A stretch of 41,965 nucleotides of DNA from Sphingomonas sp. 1F27F7B (GCF_005503355.1 NZ_SCMK01000034.1:1-41965); one strand, 5' to 3'. Counted from the first letter of the stretch, positions 9,293-17,132 are shown. A program made the numbers and translations. Notes: generated by a model from the sequence alone, not told the origin.

Positions 9293-10831
9293 CTAGCGGG
9301 CGAAGCGCCGGAACGCAATCGCGAACACCACAAAGGCCAGCGCGACGATCAGCGCCAGCCCGTTGCCGAGCCGGGCGAAGGGCGTCGGTGGCAAGGGCGC
9401 GGGGAGCGGCACTTCCACTGCCCCTTCCTGCCCCGCCGGCACCGTGCCGAGCAGGCGGCCGCGGGCATCGATCACCGCGGAAATGCCGGTAGGCGTGGCG
9501 CGCAGGATCGGCAGCCCCTCCTCGATCGCCCGCAACCGTGCCTGCGCGAGGTGCTGCACGGGCCCCCAGCTGCCGAACCAGGCATCGTTCGACGGGTTGA
9601 ACAGGAAATCGGGGCGGTTGCGCTGGTCGATGATCTGGCCGGAGAAGATGATCTCGTAGCAGACCGCGACACCGGACTTGCCGAAGCCGTCGACGGCGAG
9701 CGTGCGCGGGCCCGGGCCCGGGATGAAGTCGATATCGCCCATCACCAGCCGGGCGAGGCCGAGCGGCGCCAGCAGCGTGCGCATCGGCAGATACTCGCCA
9801 TAGGGGACGAGATGCGCCTTGTCGTAGCGCCCGCCGAGCATGCCGGCCGGGTCCATGGTCCACACCGAGTTGCCCGCGCCGGTTAGCCGGTCCCCGTCGA
9901 AGAACAGCGCGTTGCCGCCGATCATCGCGCGATCCCGCGGCCCGAGCAGTCCGCCGATCCGCCCGCGCACCCAGCGGGGATCGCCCTGCTGGTAGAAGCG
10001 CTGCGGATAGCCGTCCTCGACATAATAATTGACCATGCCCTCGGGCCACACCACCAGCCGCGGCACGCCGCCCGGCTGGCCGCTCCACTCGGCCAGCTTG
10101 GCGAGGACGCGCGGGGCATAGTCCGGCCGATCGACGCCTTCCTGCCCGATATTGGGCTGGACGACGCGGACGTGCGGGCGCGTGAGGTCCTCGACCGGGC
10201 GACCGGGGTTGAGCGCGAACCCGGCGACGAGGAGCAGCGCAGCGGTGGCCAGCGGTACGCGATACTGGTGCTGACTGGCGAGGTAGAGCGCGCCGGCGAC
10301 GATCAGGGTGAGCCCCGACAGCGCATAGGTGCCGGAGAAGGCCACGAGCTGCGCGATCGGCGTCGGCACCCATATTGCCGCCATCGGATTCCACGGATAG
10401 CCGGTGAACAGCGTGCCGCGCAGATATTCGGTGACGATCCAGGCCGAGGCGGCGGCGAGGACGAAAGCGAGATCGGGTTCGTTCCAGCGCGCCTTCACAA
10501 TGCGGGCGAAGCGCCAGGCAAGGCCCATCGCCACCGCCGGATAGACCGCCAGGTAGAGCGCGAGCAGCACCACGGCGAAATAGCCCAGCACCGGCGGCAT
10601 CTTGTCCTGAAAATCGAAGGCGTGCTGGATCCAGTTGTTGCCGAGCGTGAAATGGCCGACGCCGAAGACCCAGCCGCGCAGCAGCGCCGCCTTGGCGCTT
10701 GGCGCGTGCCAGGTCAGGTGCAGCAGCACGGCGAGGCAGGCGAGCGTGATCGGCCACCAGTCGAGCGGGGCGAATCCGGTGGCGGAGAGAAAGCCGGCGA
10801 GCAGCGCCGTGAGCAGGGGGCGGGACAGCAT
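9293..10831 (-). CDS. lnt: Apolipoprotein N-acyltransferase
   Basis: Lnt transfers the third acyl chain onto the N-terminal cysteine of lipoproteins in the inner membrane. The 512-residue protein has an N-terminal multi-helix membrane domain (starting RPLLTALLAGFLSATGFAP), then a periplasmic nitrilase-like domain and a final membrane anchor. The Glu-Lys-Cys triad is visible in VVWPEGMVNYY, YDKAHLVPYGEYLP and VAVCYEIIFSG. ATG 10831 is the start because it gives the usual short N-terminus; the longer open frame upstream is not lipoprotein-acyltransferase-like. It lies just upstream of metK on the same strand. Confidence 0.94.
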   Translation of the reverse strand: MLSRPLLTALLAGFLSATGFAPLDWWPITLACLAVLLHLTWHAPSAKAALLRGWVFGVGHFTLGNNWIQHAFDFQDKMPPVLGYFAVVLLALYLAVYPAVAMGLAWRFARIVKARWNEPDLAFVLAAASAWIVTEYLRGTLFTGYPWNPMAAIWVPTPIAQLVAFSGTYALSGLTLIVAGALYLASQHQYRVPLATAALLLVAGFALNPGRPVEDLTRPHVRVVQPNIGQEGVDRPDYAPRVLAKLAEWSGQPGGVPRLVVWPEGMVNYYVEDGYPQRFYQQGDPRWVRGRIGGLLGPRDRAMIGGNALFFDGDRLTGAGNSVWTMDPAGMLGGRYDKAHLVPYGEYLPMRTLLAPLGLARLVMGDIDFIPGPGPRTLAVDGFGKSGVAVCYEIIFSGQIIDQRNRPDFLFNPSNDAWFGSWGPVQHLAQARLRAIEEGLPILRATPTGISAVIDARGRLLGTVPAGQEGAVEVPLPAPLPPTPFARLGNGLALIVALAFVVFAIAFRRFAR

Positions 10832-10868
10832 CACCTGGGTGCTTAACCGATCCGCCGATCCAAAACAC

Positions 10869-10918
10869 CCGTCATGCTGAACGCGTTTCAGCATCCAACG
10901 CGCAGGCGGGGATGACAA
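10869..10918. repeat. Composite REP-like palindrome
   Basis: Two extragenic palindrome types seem fused here: GTCATGCTGAACGCGTTTCAGCA and CGCGCAGGCGGGGATGAC, which matches half of the elements at 21-103. It lies between divergent lnt and aguB. The following 120 bp up to aguB show no further clear signal. Confidence 0.55.
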
Positions 10919-11045
10919 AGGAACGGCGCTTGTCGAAACGGGACGATCGCCAGGCGAGTTCAGAGTGACGAGATATCCGGCGACCGGACATGAAAGTCGC
11001 GATGCCAGGTAGCGAAAATCGCGTATCCCCCCTATGTGCCGCGCC

Positions 11046-11897
11046 ATGACCGAGATCACCGTCGCCGCCCTGCAGCTCGCCTTTTCGAACGATATCGATG
11101 CGAACATCAAACATGTGTCGCGGCTCGTTCGCGAGGCGGCTTCGCGCGGCGCCCAGGTCGTGCTGCCGCCCGAACTGTTCGAAGGCGAGTATTTCTGCCG
11201 GGTGGAGGACGAGGGCCTGTTCGCCAATGCGAAGCCCACTGCCGAGCACAAGGCGGTGCTGGCGATGCAGGCGCTGGCCAGCGAGCTCAAGATCCACATC
11301 CCAACCAGCTTCTTCGAGCTGGACGGCCATCATTATTACAACAGCCTCGCGATGATCGATCCGGACGGCAAGATCGCCGGCGTCTATCGCAAGAGCCACA
11401 TCCCCGACGGCCCGGGCTATGAGGAGAAATTCTATTTCCGCCCCGGCAACACCGGGTTCAAGGTGTGGGACGGCCCGGACAGGAGCACGCTCGGCGTCGG
11501 CGTGTGCTGGGACCAATGGTATCCCGAGACTGCCCGCGCGATGATGCTGATGGGTGCGGACATCCTCTTCTACCCCACCGCGATCGGCAGCGAGCCGCAT
11601 GACGACAGCCTCGACACCGCGCGGCTGTGGCGCCGGGCGATGGTGGGCCATGCCGTATCGAACGTCGTGCCCGTAGTCGCCGCCAACCGGGTCGGCATCG
11701 AGCACGGCCAGACCTTTTACGGCACCAGCTTCATCACCGACGAGCGCGGCGACATCCGGGCCGAGCTGGACCGCGAGGAAGAGGGCGTGATCACCGCGAC
11801 GCTCGACCTGGCCCTCGCCAAGCGCCACCGCGCCGCGTTCGGCTTCTTCCGCGATCGCCGGCCCGAACTCTATACCCGGCTGGTGCAGGACATCTGA
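11046..11897 (+). CDS. aguB: N-carbamoylputrescine amidase
   Basis: This nitrilase-superfamily enzyme converts N-carbamoylputrescine to putrescine, CO2 and ammonia in the agmatine route of polyamine synthesis. The 283-residue length is standard. The catalytic Glu43 (LPPELFEGEYF), Lys116 (YRKSHIPDGPGY) and Cys154 (GVGVCWDQWYPE) are all present with family-typical flanks. Substrate-specific features such as KFYFRPGNTGF and YPTAIGSEP fit AguB rather than general nitrilases. ATG 11046 is preferred; ATG 11034 would add four residues. No agmatine deiminase gene is visible nearby. Confidence 0.93.
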   Translation: MTEITVAALQLAFSNDIDANIKHVSRLVREAASRGAQVVLPPELFEGEYFCRVEDEGLFANAKPTAEHKAVLAMQALASELKIHIPTSFFELDGHHYYNSLAMIDPDGKIAGVYRKSHIPDGPGYEEKFYFRPGNTGFKVWDGPDRSTLGVGVCWDQWYPETARAMMLMGADILFYPTAIGSEPHDDSLDTARLWRRAMVGHAVSNVVPVVAANRVGIEHGQTFYGTSFITDERGDIRAELDREEEGVITATLDLALAKRHRAAFGFFRDRRPELYTRLVQDI

Positions 11898-11909
11898 GCC
11901 CGGCCGGGA

Positions 11910-12512
11910 TCAGCGCGCCTCCGGCCGCGCCAGCGCCACGGCCCGCTCCACCACCGCCTCCAGCATCGCGGGCGTCAGCCGCCCGGTATTCTGGTTGTAG
12001 CGCGAGCAGTGATAGCTATCGACCAGCCATTGGCCGCGATGCATGCGATGCTCGGCGCCATGGGCGAAGCGCACCTTGGGCAGCTTGCCGCCCATCGCCT
12101 TGACGGCCGACTGGTGCGCGATCTGACCCAGCGCCAGCACCACCGGCGCCCGGAGCTCCGCCGCCAGGAAGGGCCGGCAGGCATGGATCTCGGCGGGCTC
12201 GGGCTTGTTCTCGGGCGGCAGGCAGCGCACTGCGTTGAGGATCACCACGCCCCTGGGCTCGCCGCTCTCGGCCAGCCCGAACTTCTCCAGCGTCGCGAAC
12301 AGCAGCGCGCCGGAATCGTCGCCGGTAAAGACGCGGCCGGTGCGGTTGGCACCGTGCTTGCCGGGCGCAAGGCCCACGATCGCGATCGGCGCATCGGGAT
12401 CGCCCAGCGCGGGCACCGGCGCATTCCACCAGTCGGGATGTTCGGCGCGCAATTGCGCGCGCAACGCCACGAGGCGCGGGCAGAGCGGACAATCGCGGCT
12501 TGGCTGAAGCAT
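11910..12512 (-). CDS. Uracil-DNA glycosylase, family 5 (UDGb-like)
   Basis: This DNA-repair enzyme removes uracil and other deaminated bases from DNA. The motif GLAPGKHGANRTGRVFTGD is characteristic of the family 5/UDGb branch. The N-terminal CPLCPRL fits cysteines of the Fe-S cluster found in families 4 and 5, with a further cysteine in VRCLPPENKPEP. The distal HCSRYNQNTGRLTP is the late active-site motif. ATG 12512 gives the natural MLQPSRDCPLC beginning; a longer frame to 12548 would overlap folK. It is divergent from folK with only 23 bp between starts. Confidence 0.85.
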   Translation of the reverse strand: MLQPSRDCPLCPRLVALRAQLRAEHPDWWNAPVPALGDPDAPIAIVGLAPGKHGANRTGRVFTGDDSGALLFATLEKFGLAESGEPRGVVILNAVRCLPPENKPEPAEIHACRPFLAAELRAPVVLALGQIAHQSAVKAMGGKLPKVRFAHGAEHRMHRGQWLVDSYHCSRYNQNTGRLTPAMLEAVVERAVALARPEAR

Positions 12513-12535
12513 TCCCGCGCGATAGGCCGCCCGGC

Positions 12536-13003
12536 ATGGCGAGGACAAGCTATGCCATCGCGATCGGATCGAACCGATGGGGCCGCCACGGGAGCCCGGC
12601 GCGCGAAGTCGCGGCGGCGATCGCGGCGTTGGGCGGCGTCACCACGGTCTCCCCGATCCTGCACACGCCGCCGCTCGGCCCTTCGAAACGCCGCTTCGCC
12701 AATGCCGTCGTGCTGATCGAGAGCGACGAGATGCCCCCTGCCCTGCTCCGGCGGCTGAAAGCCATCGAGCGCGGCTTCGGCCGGCGGCGCGGCCGGAACT
12801 GGGGGGCGCGGGTGATCGATCTCGACATCATATTATGGTCGGGCGGCAGCTGGGGCGAGCCGGCGCTCACCGTGCCGCATCGCCTGTTCCGCGGCCGCGA
12901 ATTCGTGCTGGCGCCGCTCGCCCGGGTCGCGGCGGGCTGGCGCGATCCGGTGACCGGGCTTAGCGTGCGCCAGCTCGCGGCACGATTGCGGAGGAAGCGA
13001 TGA
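12536..13003 (+). CDS. folK: 2-amino-4-hydroxy-6-hydroxymethyldihydropteridine pyrophosphokinase
   Basis: HPPK transfers pyrophosphate from ATP to hydroxymethyldihydropterin in folate synthesis. The protein (155 residues) starts SYAIAIGSN after the initiator segment. It has the family signature RRGRNWGARVIDLDIILW and the late VPHRLFRGREFVLAPLARVA. ATG 12536 is chosen because it fits the family N-terminus and avoids overlap with the divergent glycosylase gene. Its stop overlaps the next gene's start (ATGA at 13000), indicating translational coupling. Confidence 0.93.
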   Translation: MARTSYAIAIGSNRWGRHGSPAREVAAAIAALGGVTTVSPILHTPPLGPSKRRFANAVVLIESDEMPPALLRRLKAIERGFGRRRGRNWGARVIDLDIILWSGGSWGEPALTVPHRLFRGREFVLAPLARVAAGWRDPVTGLSVRQLAARLRRKR

Positions 13004-13404
13004 TCTGGATGATGCTGGCGCTGGCCGATCCCGATCCCGGCCTGGTTGCCTTTGCCGATGCGTTCGACCGGGCGCAGCTCGGCCAGGACCGCGCGGCGAT
13101 GGAGACGATGATCGCGGACGACCTGGTCTATATCGACGGCTCGGGCAGGCGGCAGGGCAAGCAGGCATTCATCGACGGCTGGATGACGCCGGGCGACCGC
13201 TATGATCCGCTGGTGCTGACCGATCGGGTGATCGTGTCGCTCGGGCCGGATGCCGGCGTGGCCAATGCGGAGACGGTGCTCGGCGGCGTCTCGGGCGGGC
13301 GGCGTTTTTCCAGCCATTTCCGTTTCGCCGACACGTTCCGCCGGACGAACGGCCGCTGGCAGGTCGCCCATATTCAGGTGACGCGGATCGAAGCGCAGCG
13401 TTGA
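13000..13404 (+). CDS. SnoaL/DUF4440-like (NTF2-fold) protein
   Basis: The small 134-residue protein is of the NTF2-like/DUF4440 type. It has an initial helix FADAFDRAQLGQDRAAMETMIADDLVYID, with GKQAFIDGW next and a final beta segment RFADTFRRTNGRWQVAHIQVTRI. These cone-shaped folds bind small molecules or act as scaffold domains; no catalytic role can be read. The start overlaps the folK stop by 4 bp. It is the last chromosomal protein gene before the tRNA and transposon. Confidence 0.72.
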   Translation: MIWMMLALADPDPGLVAFADAFDRAQLGQDRAAMETMIADDLVYIDGSGRRQGKQAFIDGWMTPGDRYDPLVLTDRVIVSLGPDAGVANAETVLGGVSGGRRFSSHFRFADTFRRTNGRWQVAHIQVTRIEAQR

Positions 13405-13441
13405 CCCGCCCGGCTGGCCCGCCTAGGGGCAGGGCCGGTGT

Positions 13442-13517
13442 GGGTCCGTAGCTCAGTCGGTAGAGCAAGCGACTTTTAATCGAGAGGTCCCGGGTTCGAA
13501 TCCCGGCGGACCCACCA
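13442..13517 (+). tRNA. tRNA-Lys (anticodon TTT), CCA encoded
   Basis: The 76-nt cloverleaf has acceptor arms GGGTCCG and CGGACCC, D-loop GCTCAGTCGGTAGAGC, anticodon loop CTTTTAA (anticodon TTT), T-arm CCGGGTTCGAATCCCGG, discriminator A and an encoded CCA. The gene is intact. The Tn7-like element begins 7 bp after its 3' end, so the gene's natural downstream flank now lies at 41545 onward. Confidence 0.98.
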
Positions 13518-13519
13518 CC

Positions 13520-13524
13520 CCTCC
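13520..13524 (+). repeat. Left target-site duplication CCTCC
   Basis: The five bases before the left transposon end match those after the right end (41545-41549). Five-base duplications are characteristic of Tn7/Mu-like insertion. Confidence 0.8.
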
Positions 13525-13572
13525 TATGGCCACCAGTTAAGTCTGGGCCATTCCACACCTAACTCTGGGCCA
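13525..13572. repeat. Left transposon end with two TnsB-type sites
   Basis: TAAGTCTGGGCCA (13538-13550) and TAACTCTGGGCCA (13560-13572) repeat at 22-bp spacing in the same orientation. They match inverted copies at the right end. No convincing third copy was found before the first cargo remnant; 13573-13681 shows no gene. Confidence 0.75.
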
Positions 13573-13681
13573 ATCCAGATTAGGGCGTCTGGCGACCGCG
13601 CGTCGCGACAGCAGCATCATTCTCGATGCTGCATTCTACCAAAGTGAATTGAGGAGCTTCCTTCTTTGAAAGGAACTCCGA

Positions 13682-14110
13682 ATGAAAGAGGTCGACCTGT
13701 CGGGCATCGACCCGCTGCGCCGCGACGAGGTCCGTCGCCGCATTGGAATCCTTCAACGCTACCTCGCGCTGAAATCTCCCACCAAAGCCGATGCTGAACA
13801 TCATGCGAAGCAGATCGGCATCGGCGTCCAGCAATTTTACAGGCTGGCGAAGGTTTGGAGAATCAAGGGCGAGCCCGAAGCTGTTGGCGCCGGCACCCGT
13901 GGCGGGCAGGGTGCGAGCCCCGCGTGAGGAGGGGGCCCATCCGCTGCCGGACGAGGTCTCGATCCCCTCATGATCGCAGTCGACCGTCTGCTCGGCACTC
14001 CGGCCGACGAGGTCATGCGGCTCCAGGATGCCCATCTCGACGCTCGCGGCAGGGCGAGACGCGACCGCATCACCAAGCTCCAACGCCGTCTAGGCACTGA
14101 GGCACTCGTC
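13682..14110 (+). pseudogene. Decayed relative of the HTH/integrase-like gene at 34062-35135
   Basis: The fragment starts MKEVDLSGIDPLRRDEVR and contains AKQIGIGVQQFYRLAKVWR. This aligns by eye with AASAAGVSVSRFYRIAAEWR in the intact protein near the right end, including the preceding RRIGILQ versus RRFGALQ. The frame is broken at 13925-13927 by a stop; a +1 frame then carries HPLPDEVSIPS, comparable to the intact protein's TISPEVSAS. A later in-frame piece reads IAVDRLLGTPADEVMRLQDAH. It therefore looks like a frameshifted paralogue, left from a duplicated or older transposon end. Confidence 0.5.
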
Positions 14111-14380
14111 GGTCGGTCGTTCGCGACACTGGCGGGAGAAGCGGCCCCATGGCATCCCACCCTTCCGATCATGCTGGCCGACGGCTCGACCGAGCCGGCC
14201 TCGAAGACTCTTTGCGACCTCGTCACGGTCATCAGGGACGCCGCCATCCTGGCGCTCCTCCAGCTCACCGGGATGAGGATCGGCGAGATCGTCACCCTTC
14301 GCGCCGGCTTCGACCCGCAGACCGGCATCCCAACCTGCGTGACATCCACGAGGAGCTCCGCCGCGAGGTGGACCGTCTGA
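14111..14380 (+). pseudogene. Tyrosine-recombinase fragment
   Basis: An open segment contains LTGMRIGEIVTLRAGFD. This is the box-I region of tyrosine recombinases (TGxRxxE, whose arginine is catalytic), preceded by PWHPTLPIMLADGSTEPASK. The frame ends at 14380 soon after, and the box-II HxxR and catalytic tyrosine are missing, so it cannot be an active integrase. It is fused in frame to the preceding degenerate piece, showing that the region is a scar built from several mobile genes. Confidence 0.5.
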
Positions 14381-14529
14381 CGTCGCTGTCGACCAGTCTT
14401 CAGAGCGCTCTCATCGCGAACATCGCCGCATCGCGCGGGCTGGGCATCAGCACACGCGACCGGCAACTCGCCGATCTCGAGAAGCGGCGTGCGGCGCGCG
14501 CCGCGCGCGAGGCGGCCGAGACGCCTTAG
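14320..14529 (+). pseudogene. C-terminal coiled-coil fragment, probably recombinase-associated
   Basis: In the frame following the recombinase fragment, the reading NLRDIHEELRREVDRLTSLS continues as a helical, charged region ending ADLEKRRAARAAREAAETP at 14529. No start codon with a ribosome site fits, so it looks like the tail of a lost gene rather than an independent small protein. An accessory DNA-binding peptide cannot be excluded. Confidence 0.35.
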
Positions 14530-14888
14530 GCGAGCCACTCGAGTAGCCGTGGATCGACCTCCTCATCGCCGTCCTCCGTCCCGCGCCCGCTAACATCGTC
14601 AGCACGCATCGTCTCGGCGGCGAAGCGCAGACTCCTCGCCGCCGCGTCGACGTAGACCGATGCCGTCAGCCAGTCGTCGCCCAGGAGTTCGTCGGGCATC
14701 CCGTCCAGACGGGCGACCACGTCGCAAAGACGGTCGACGAAGGCTCCGGCCGTCGCATCGCGCATCGTCGCGCGCCGGTCGATCGCCCCGGACCGGTCCG
14801 ACGCCATCACGCTCTCGGCCCGAGGAGCGAACATCGGCGGCCGCCACCGCCGCGCGGAGAGGCCTCGCCCATTCCCGTCAGCAGCCAT
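14526..14888 (-). CDS. Hypothetical 120-residue protein
   Basis: I do not recognise this protein. It has an N-terminal basic stretch, a helical middle (AGAFVDRLCDVVARLDGMPDELLG, then a second helix VDAAARSLRFAAETM) and a strongly acidic C-terminus (GTEDGDEEVDPRLLEWLA). ATG 14888 overlaps the exonuclease stop upstream by 11 bp, suggesting translational coupling in a three-gene unit with 14878-15756 and 15768-16544. A shorter start at the internal methionine before FAPRAES is possible. Confidence 0.5.
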   Translation of the reverse strand: MAADGNGRGLSARRWRPPMFAPRAESVMASDRSGAIDRRATMRDATAGAFVDRLCDVVARLDGMPDELLGDDWLTASVYVDAAARSLRFAAETMRADDVSGRGTEDGDEEVDPRLLEWLA

Positions 14889-15756
14889 GGCGAGTCCGCC
14901 AGTCGACCTCGACGACGACCGGCGCGTCCGTGGCGCCGTAGACCCGGATCGTCGCCCAATCGACCTCTTCGTCCCTGCGCCGGGCGTCCACCTCGATCGT
15001 CCAGCAGCGGCGACCCGGCGACCAGCGCCACCCCCTCGCCTTCAACGCGTCCGAAGCGGATCGGGGCGCCCCGTGCGCCTCCAGGCGGAAGCTCGCCCGG
15101 CGCGCATTCGCGAGCATCCTCGAGAGGACCGTGGCGCCTCCGGAAATCCCGTGGTCCAGGAGGTGGAGCAAAGCGTTCACATCCACGCTGGCCCTGTGCG
15201 CATCGTAGAACCCGCCGATCTGACAGATCAGCTGCGACTGGGTCCGGCCCTCGAAGCCGAGCTCCGACCAATCGACGTCGTTCAGGCTGCACGCCCATGC
15301 GAGGCCCGCCGCCTCAGGGAGCCTCGCCTCCACGAACGGCCGATCGAACGCCGCGTTGTGGCTGACCACGAAGTCGGCTCCCAGCAGCGTTCCGACCGCC
15401 TCGCCGTCATGGATCGCCCTGCCCTTCACGTCGGCGTCGCGGAGGCCCGTTACCTCCGTGATAGCCCCGGTGATCGGAACGCCCGGATCCTCGAGAAACG
15501 CGAGCATGGGTCCGGTCTCGACGATCCTGCCGTCCGCGTCGGCGGTGAAGCGCTGCATAGCGAGTTCGATGATGCGGTCCTGAGCAGGATCGAAGCCCGT
15601 CGTCTCGACGTCCAGCGCGACGCCCGTGACGACGCCGACTTCCAATCCCGGCAGCCCCGCGCGCTCGAAACGGCCGAGGCGGCGCTGGACACGAAAGTCG
15701 GGATGACGCCCGAGCACGCGAGCGAGCGCCTCCACCTCCACCGGAATGCTCACCAT
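14878..15756 (-). CDS. DnaQ-like (DEDD) 3'-5' exonuclease
   Basis: The 292-residue protein carries a DnaQ-family exonuclease domain. Motif I is ALDVETTGFDP (Asp49, Glu51), motif II is VSHNAAFDRPFVEARLP, and a late H-x4-D (HRASVDVNALLHLL) forms motif III. After the exonuclease, about 75 residues form a separate domain with LKARGWRWSPGRRCWTIEV, often seen in plasmid- and island-borne relatives. ATG 15756 is used; a TTG at 15771 overlapping the upstream stop (TTGA) is a coupled alternative. Its job in the element is unclear: nucleic-acid trimming or defence-related degradation are both possible. Confidence 0.75.
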   Translation of the reverse strand: MVSIPVEVEALARVLGRHPDFRVQRRLGRFERAGLPGLEVGVVTGVALDVETTGFDPAQDRIIELAMQRFTADADGRIVETGPMLAFLEDPGVPITGAITEVTGLRDADVKGRAIHDGEAVGTLLGADFVVSHNAAFDRPFVEARLPEAAGLAWACSLNDVDWSELGFEGRTQSQLICQIGGFYDAHRASVDVNALLHLLDHGISGGATVLSRMLANARRASFRLEAHGAPRSASDALKARGWRWSPGRRCWTIEVDARRRDEEVDWATIRVYGATDAPVVVEVDWRTRHGC

Positions 15757-15767
15757 GCCCTCGACGC

Positions 15768-16544
15768 TCAAGCGCGCTGCTCCATGATGACCGCGAAGCC
15801 TTCCGCAGTGGGGGCGCCCGGCTCGACGGCAAGGACAGAGAGGTGATGGGCGACGTGATCGGAGATCAGCCTCGCGCTGATCGTGTCGTAGAGGTCGAAT
15901 CCCTCCCGCACCTTCGCGCCGAGCGCAGCGATCGCACCGTAGCGCTCGAAGAGGCGATTGCGGAACGTGCGCTCGCTGTCGACCACGGCCGCCACGAAGA
16001 CCTGGACCCGTCCGCCGGACGCGTACTGGGTGAAGCCGGTGGAGAACAGCCGATCGCCGACCGGCGGCCGGTGCGCCGCCCGGCGACGCCACGCGCGCGC
16101 TTCCGAGGACTTCTGCGGGAACGGCGGATCGTGACGAGGGCCGCCGCCTGCGACCATCTCCTCATCCGCATCGACCTCGGCCGCATGGCCGTCCGTTTCA
16201 TCGGCAAGAAGCTGGTCGAGGAAACGAGGGTCCGCGTCGAGACCGAGCCCTGCGCCATCGGCGTGCAGCACCAACGCCCGCTCGAACGCCGTCTCGCCGA
16301 GGCAGGCGGTCAACGCGCTCTCGCCGTCGAACATCTCGCGCGGCGCGAGCAGCCACGCGACCGGGTCGTGCGGAATGCGCTCGCGCTCGAAGCGCGCGCC
16401 GACGCCGGCGGCGACGATGGCAAGCCGGACGAGTTCGGCCTGGCGAACCGCCATCGCGTCCTCCCCTAGCTCCGCTCGCGAGAACGGATCCGCGAGGTCC
16501 GAAGCGCGCGACGAAGTCTGGAGGACGGTAAACTGATCTGCCAT
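15768..16544 (-). CDS. Hypothetical protein of the exonuclease cluster
   Basis: The 258-residue protein has no firm family. The N-terminal half has a helical region AELVRLAIVAAGVGARFERE, then DPVAWLLAPREMFDGESALTAC, which recalls the antitoxin-type Xre/MbcA C-terminal region only loosely. The middle is acidic and disordered-looking. The C-terminal half is compact with GGRVQVFVAAVVDSERTFRN and ISARLISDHVAHHLSVLAV. The ATG at 16544 has an excellent AAGGGAGG ribosome site 9 bp upstream. It starts divergently from the ArsR gene, so a shared operator may control both. Confidence 0.55.
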   Translation of the reverse strand: MADQFTVLQTSSRASDLADPFSRAELGEDAMAVRQAELVRLAIVAAGVGARFERERIPHDPVAWLLAPREMFDGESALTACLGETAFERALVLHADGAGLGLDADPRFLDQLLADETDGHAAEVDADEEMVAGGGPRHDPPFPQKSSEARAWRRRAAHRPPVGDRLFSTGFTQYASGGRVQVFVAAVVDSERTFRNRLFERYGAIAALGAKVREGFDLYDTISARLISDHVAHHLSVLAVEPGAPTAEGFAVIMEQRA

Positions 16545-16611
16545 GATTTTGGCCTCCCTTGATTCTGGCGGGCAGAGCTAACATCCCAGCCCTAGTCACC
16601 TATATATCAAT

Positions 16612-16631
16612 ATATCCCGATATTTGGATAT
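16612..16631. promoter_or_regulatory. Operator candidate between divergent ArsR and exonuclease units
   Basis: ATATCC (16612-16617) and GGATAT (16626-16631) form an inverted repeat with 8-bp spacing, in an unusually AT-rich block. It lies 47 bp before the ArsR start and about 70 bp from the divergent gene. The layout fits autoregulation by an ArsR protein. Confidence 0.5.
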
Positions 16632-16678
16632 TTCAAGAGCTTCTTGACCGGCTAGCGTCCGGCAGGACACAGAACCGC

Positions 16679-16948
16679 ATGGACACAGGGCAGATCGTCG
16701 CCATCCTCGCCGCTGCAGGCCACCCGACCCGGTTCGCGGTTCTGCGACTGCTTGGAACCGAGGAGGCCGGCCTGGCGGCGGGAGAGATCGCGCGCCGGCT
16801 TGGCGTGGTGCAGAACACGATGTCCTCGCATCTTAAGAAGCTGGCTGAAGCCGGCATCGTAGACGTGGTCCGCTCGGGGACGACGATCACGTATCGCCTC
16901 AACCGCTCTGCGACGGACGCTCTTTCGAGCGCCCTTCGGAACCTCTGA
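16679..16948 (+). CDS. ArsR-family HTH regulator
   Basis: The 89-residue winged-helix regulator has the ArsR pattern AAGHPTRFAVLRLLG at the first helices, then LGVVQNTMSSHLKKLAEAGIVD as the DNA-recognition helix. The wing is VVRSGTTITYRLN. No CxC metal-binding motif is present, so it is not a classical arsenic sensor. ATG 16679 is used because it begins the conserved domain; the longer open frame upstream crosses the AT-rich operator. A remnant of an oxidoreductase follows immediately, which may be the original target of this regulator. Confidence 0.8.
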   Translation: MDTGQIVAILAAAGHPTRFAVLRLLGTEEAGLAAGEIARRLGVVQNTMSSHLKKLAEAGIVDVVRSGTTITYRLNRSATDALSSALRNL

Positions 16949-16983
16949 AACCACGCGACGTCACATGTGCAGCGGCGGCCGGC

Positions 16984-17109
16984 ACCGTCGAATCCTCGGC
17001 ACTCGATTACACGATCACCCGCCCCGCCTGGCTCACCGACCGGAACGAGGTCGGCTACGAGCTCACCGGAAAGGGAGAGGCTTTTAAAGGGACGGAGGCA
17101 AGCATCTAG
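16984..17109 (+). pseudogene. C-terminal remnant of an NAD(P)-binding (SDR/NmrA-like) oxidoreductase
   Basis: The reading LDYTITRPAWLTDRNEVGYE followed by LTGKGEAFKGTEASI and a stop matches the late part of atypical short-chain dehydrogenase / NAD(P)-binding proteins, where RPAWLTD and GEPFKGTEVS are typical. The N-terminal Rossmann fold is absent: only about 42 codons remain after the ArsR gene, so this is a truncated leftover. Confidence 0.55.
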
Positions 17110-17132
17110 AGGCTGCCCCTCCCGCGCAAATC

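Noticed and set aside
13442..13560. Tyrosine-integrase att site at the tRNA 3' end
   Set aside because: The tRNA 3' end is not repeated at the far end of the island, and the only integrase piece is truncated. The 5-bp duplication and TnsB-type sites explain the boundary.
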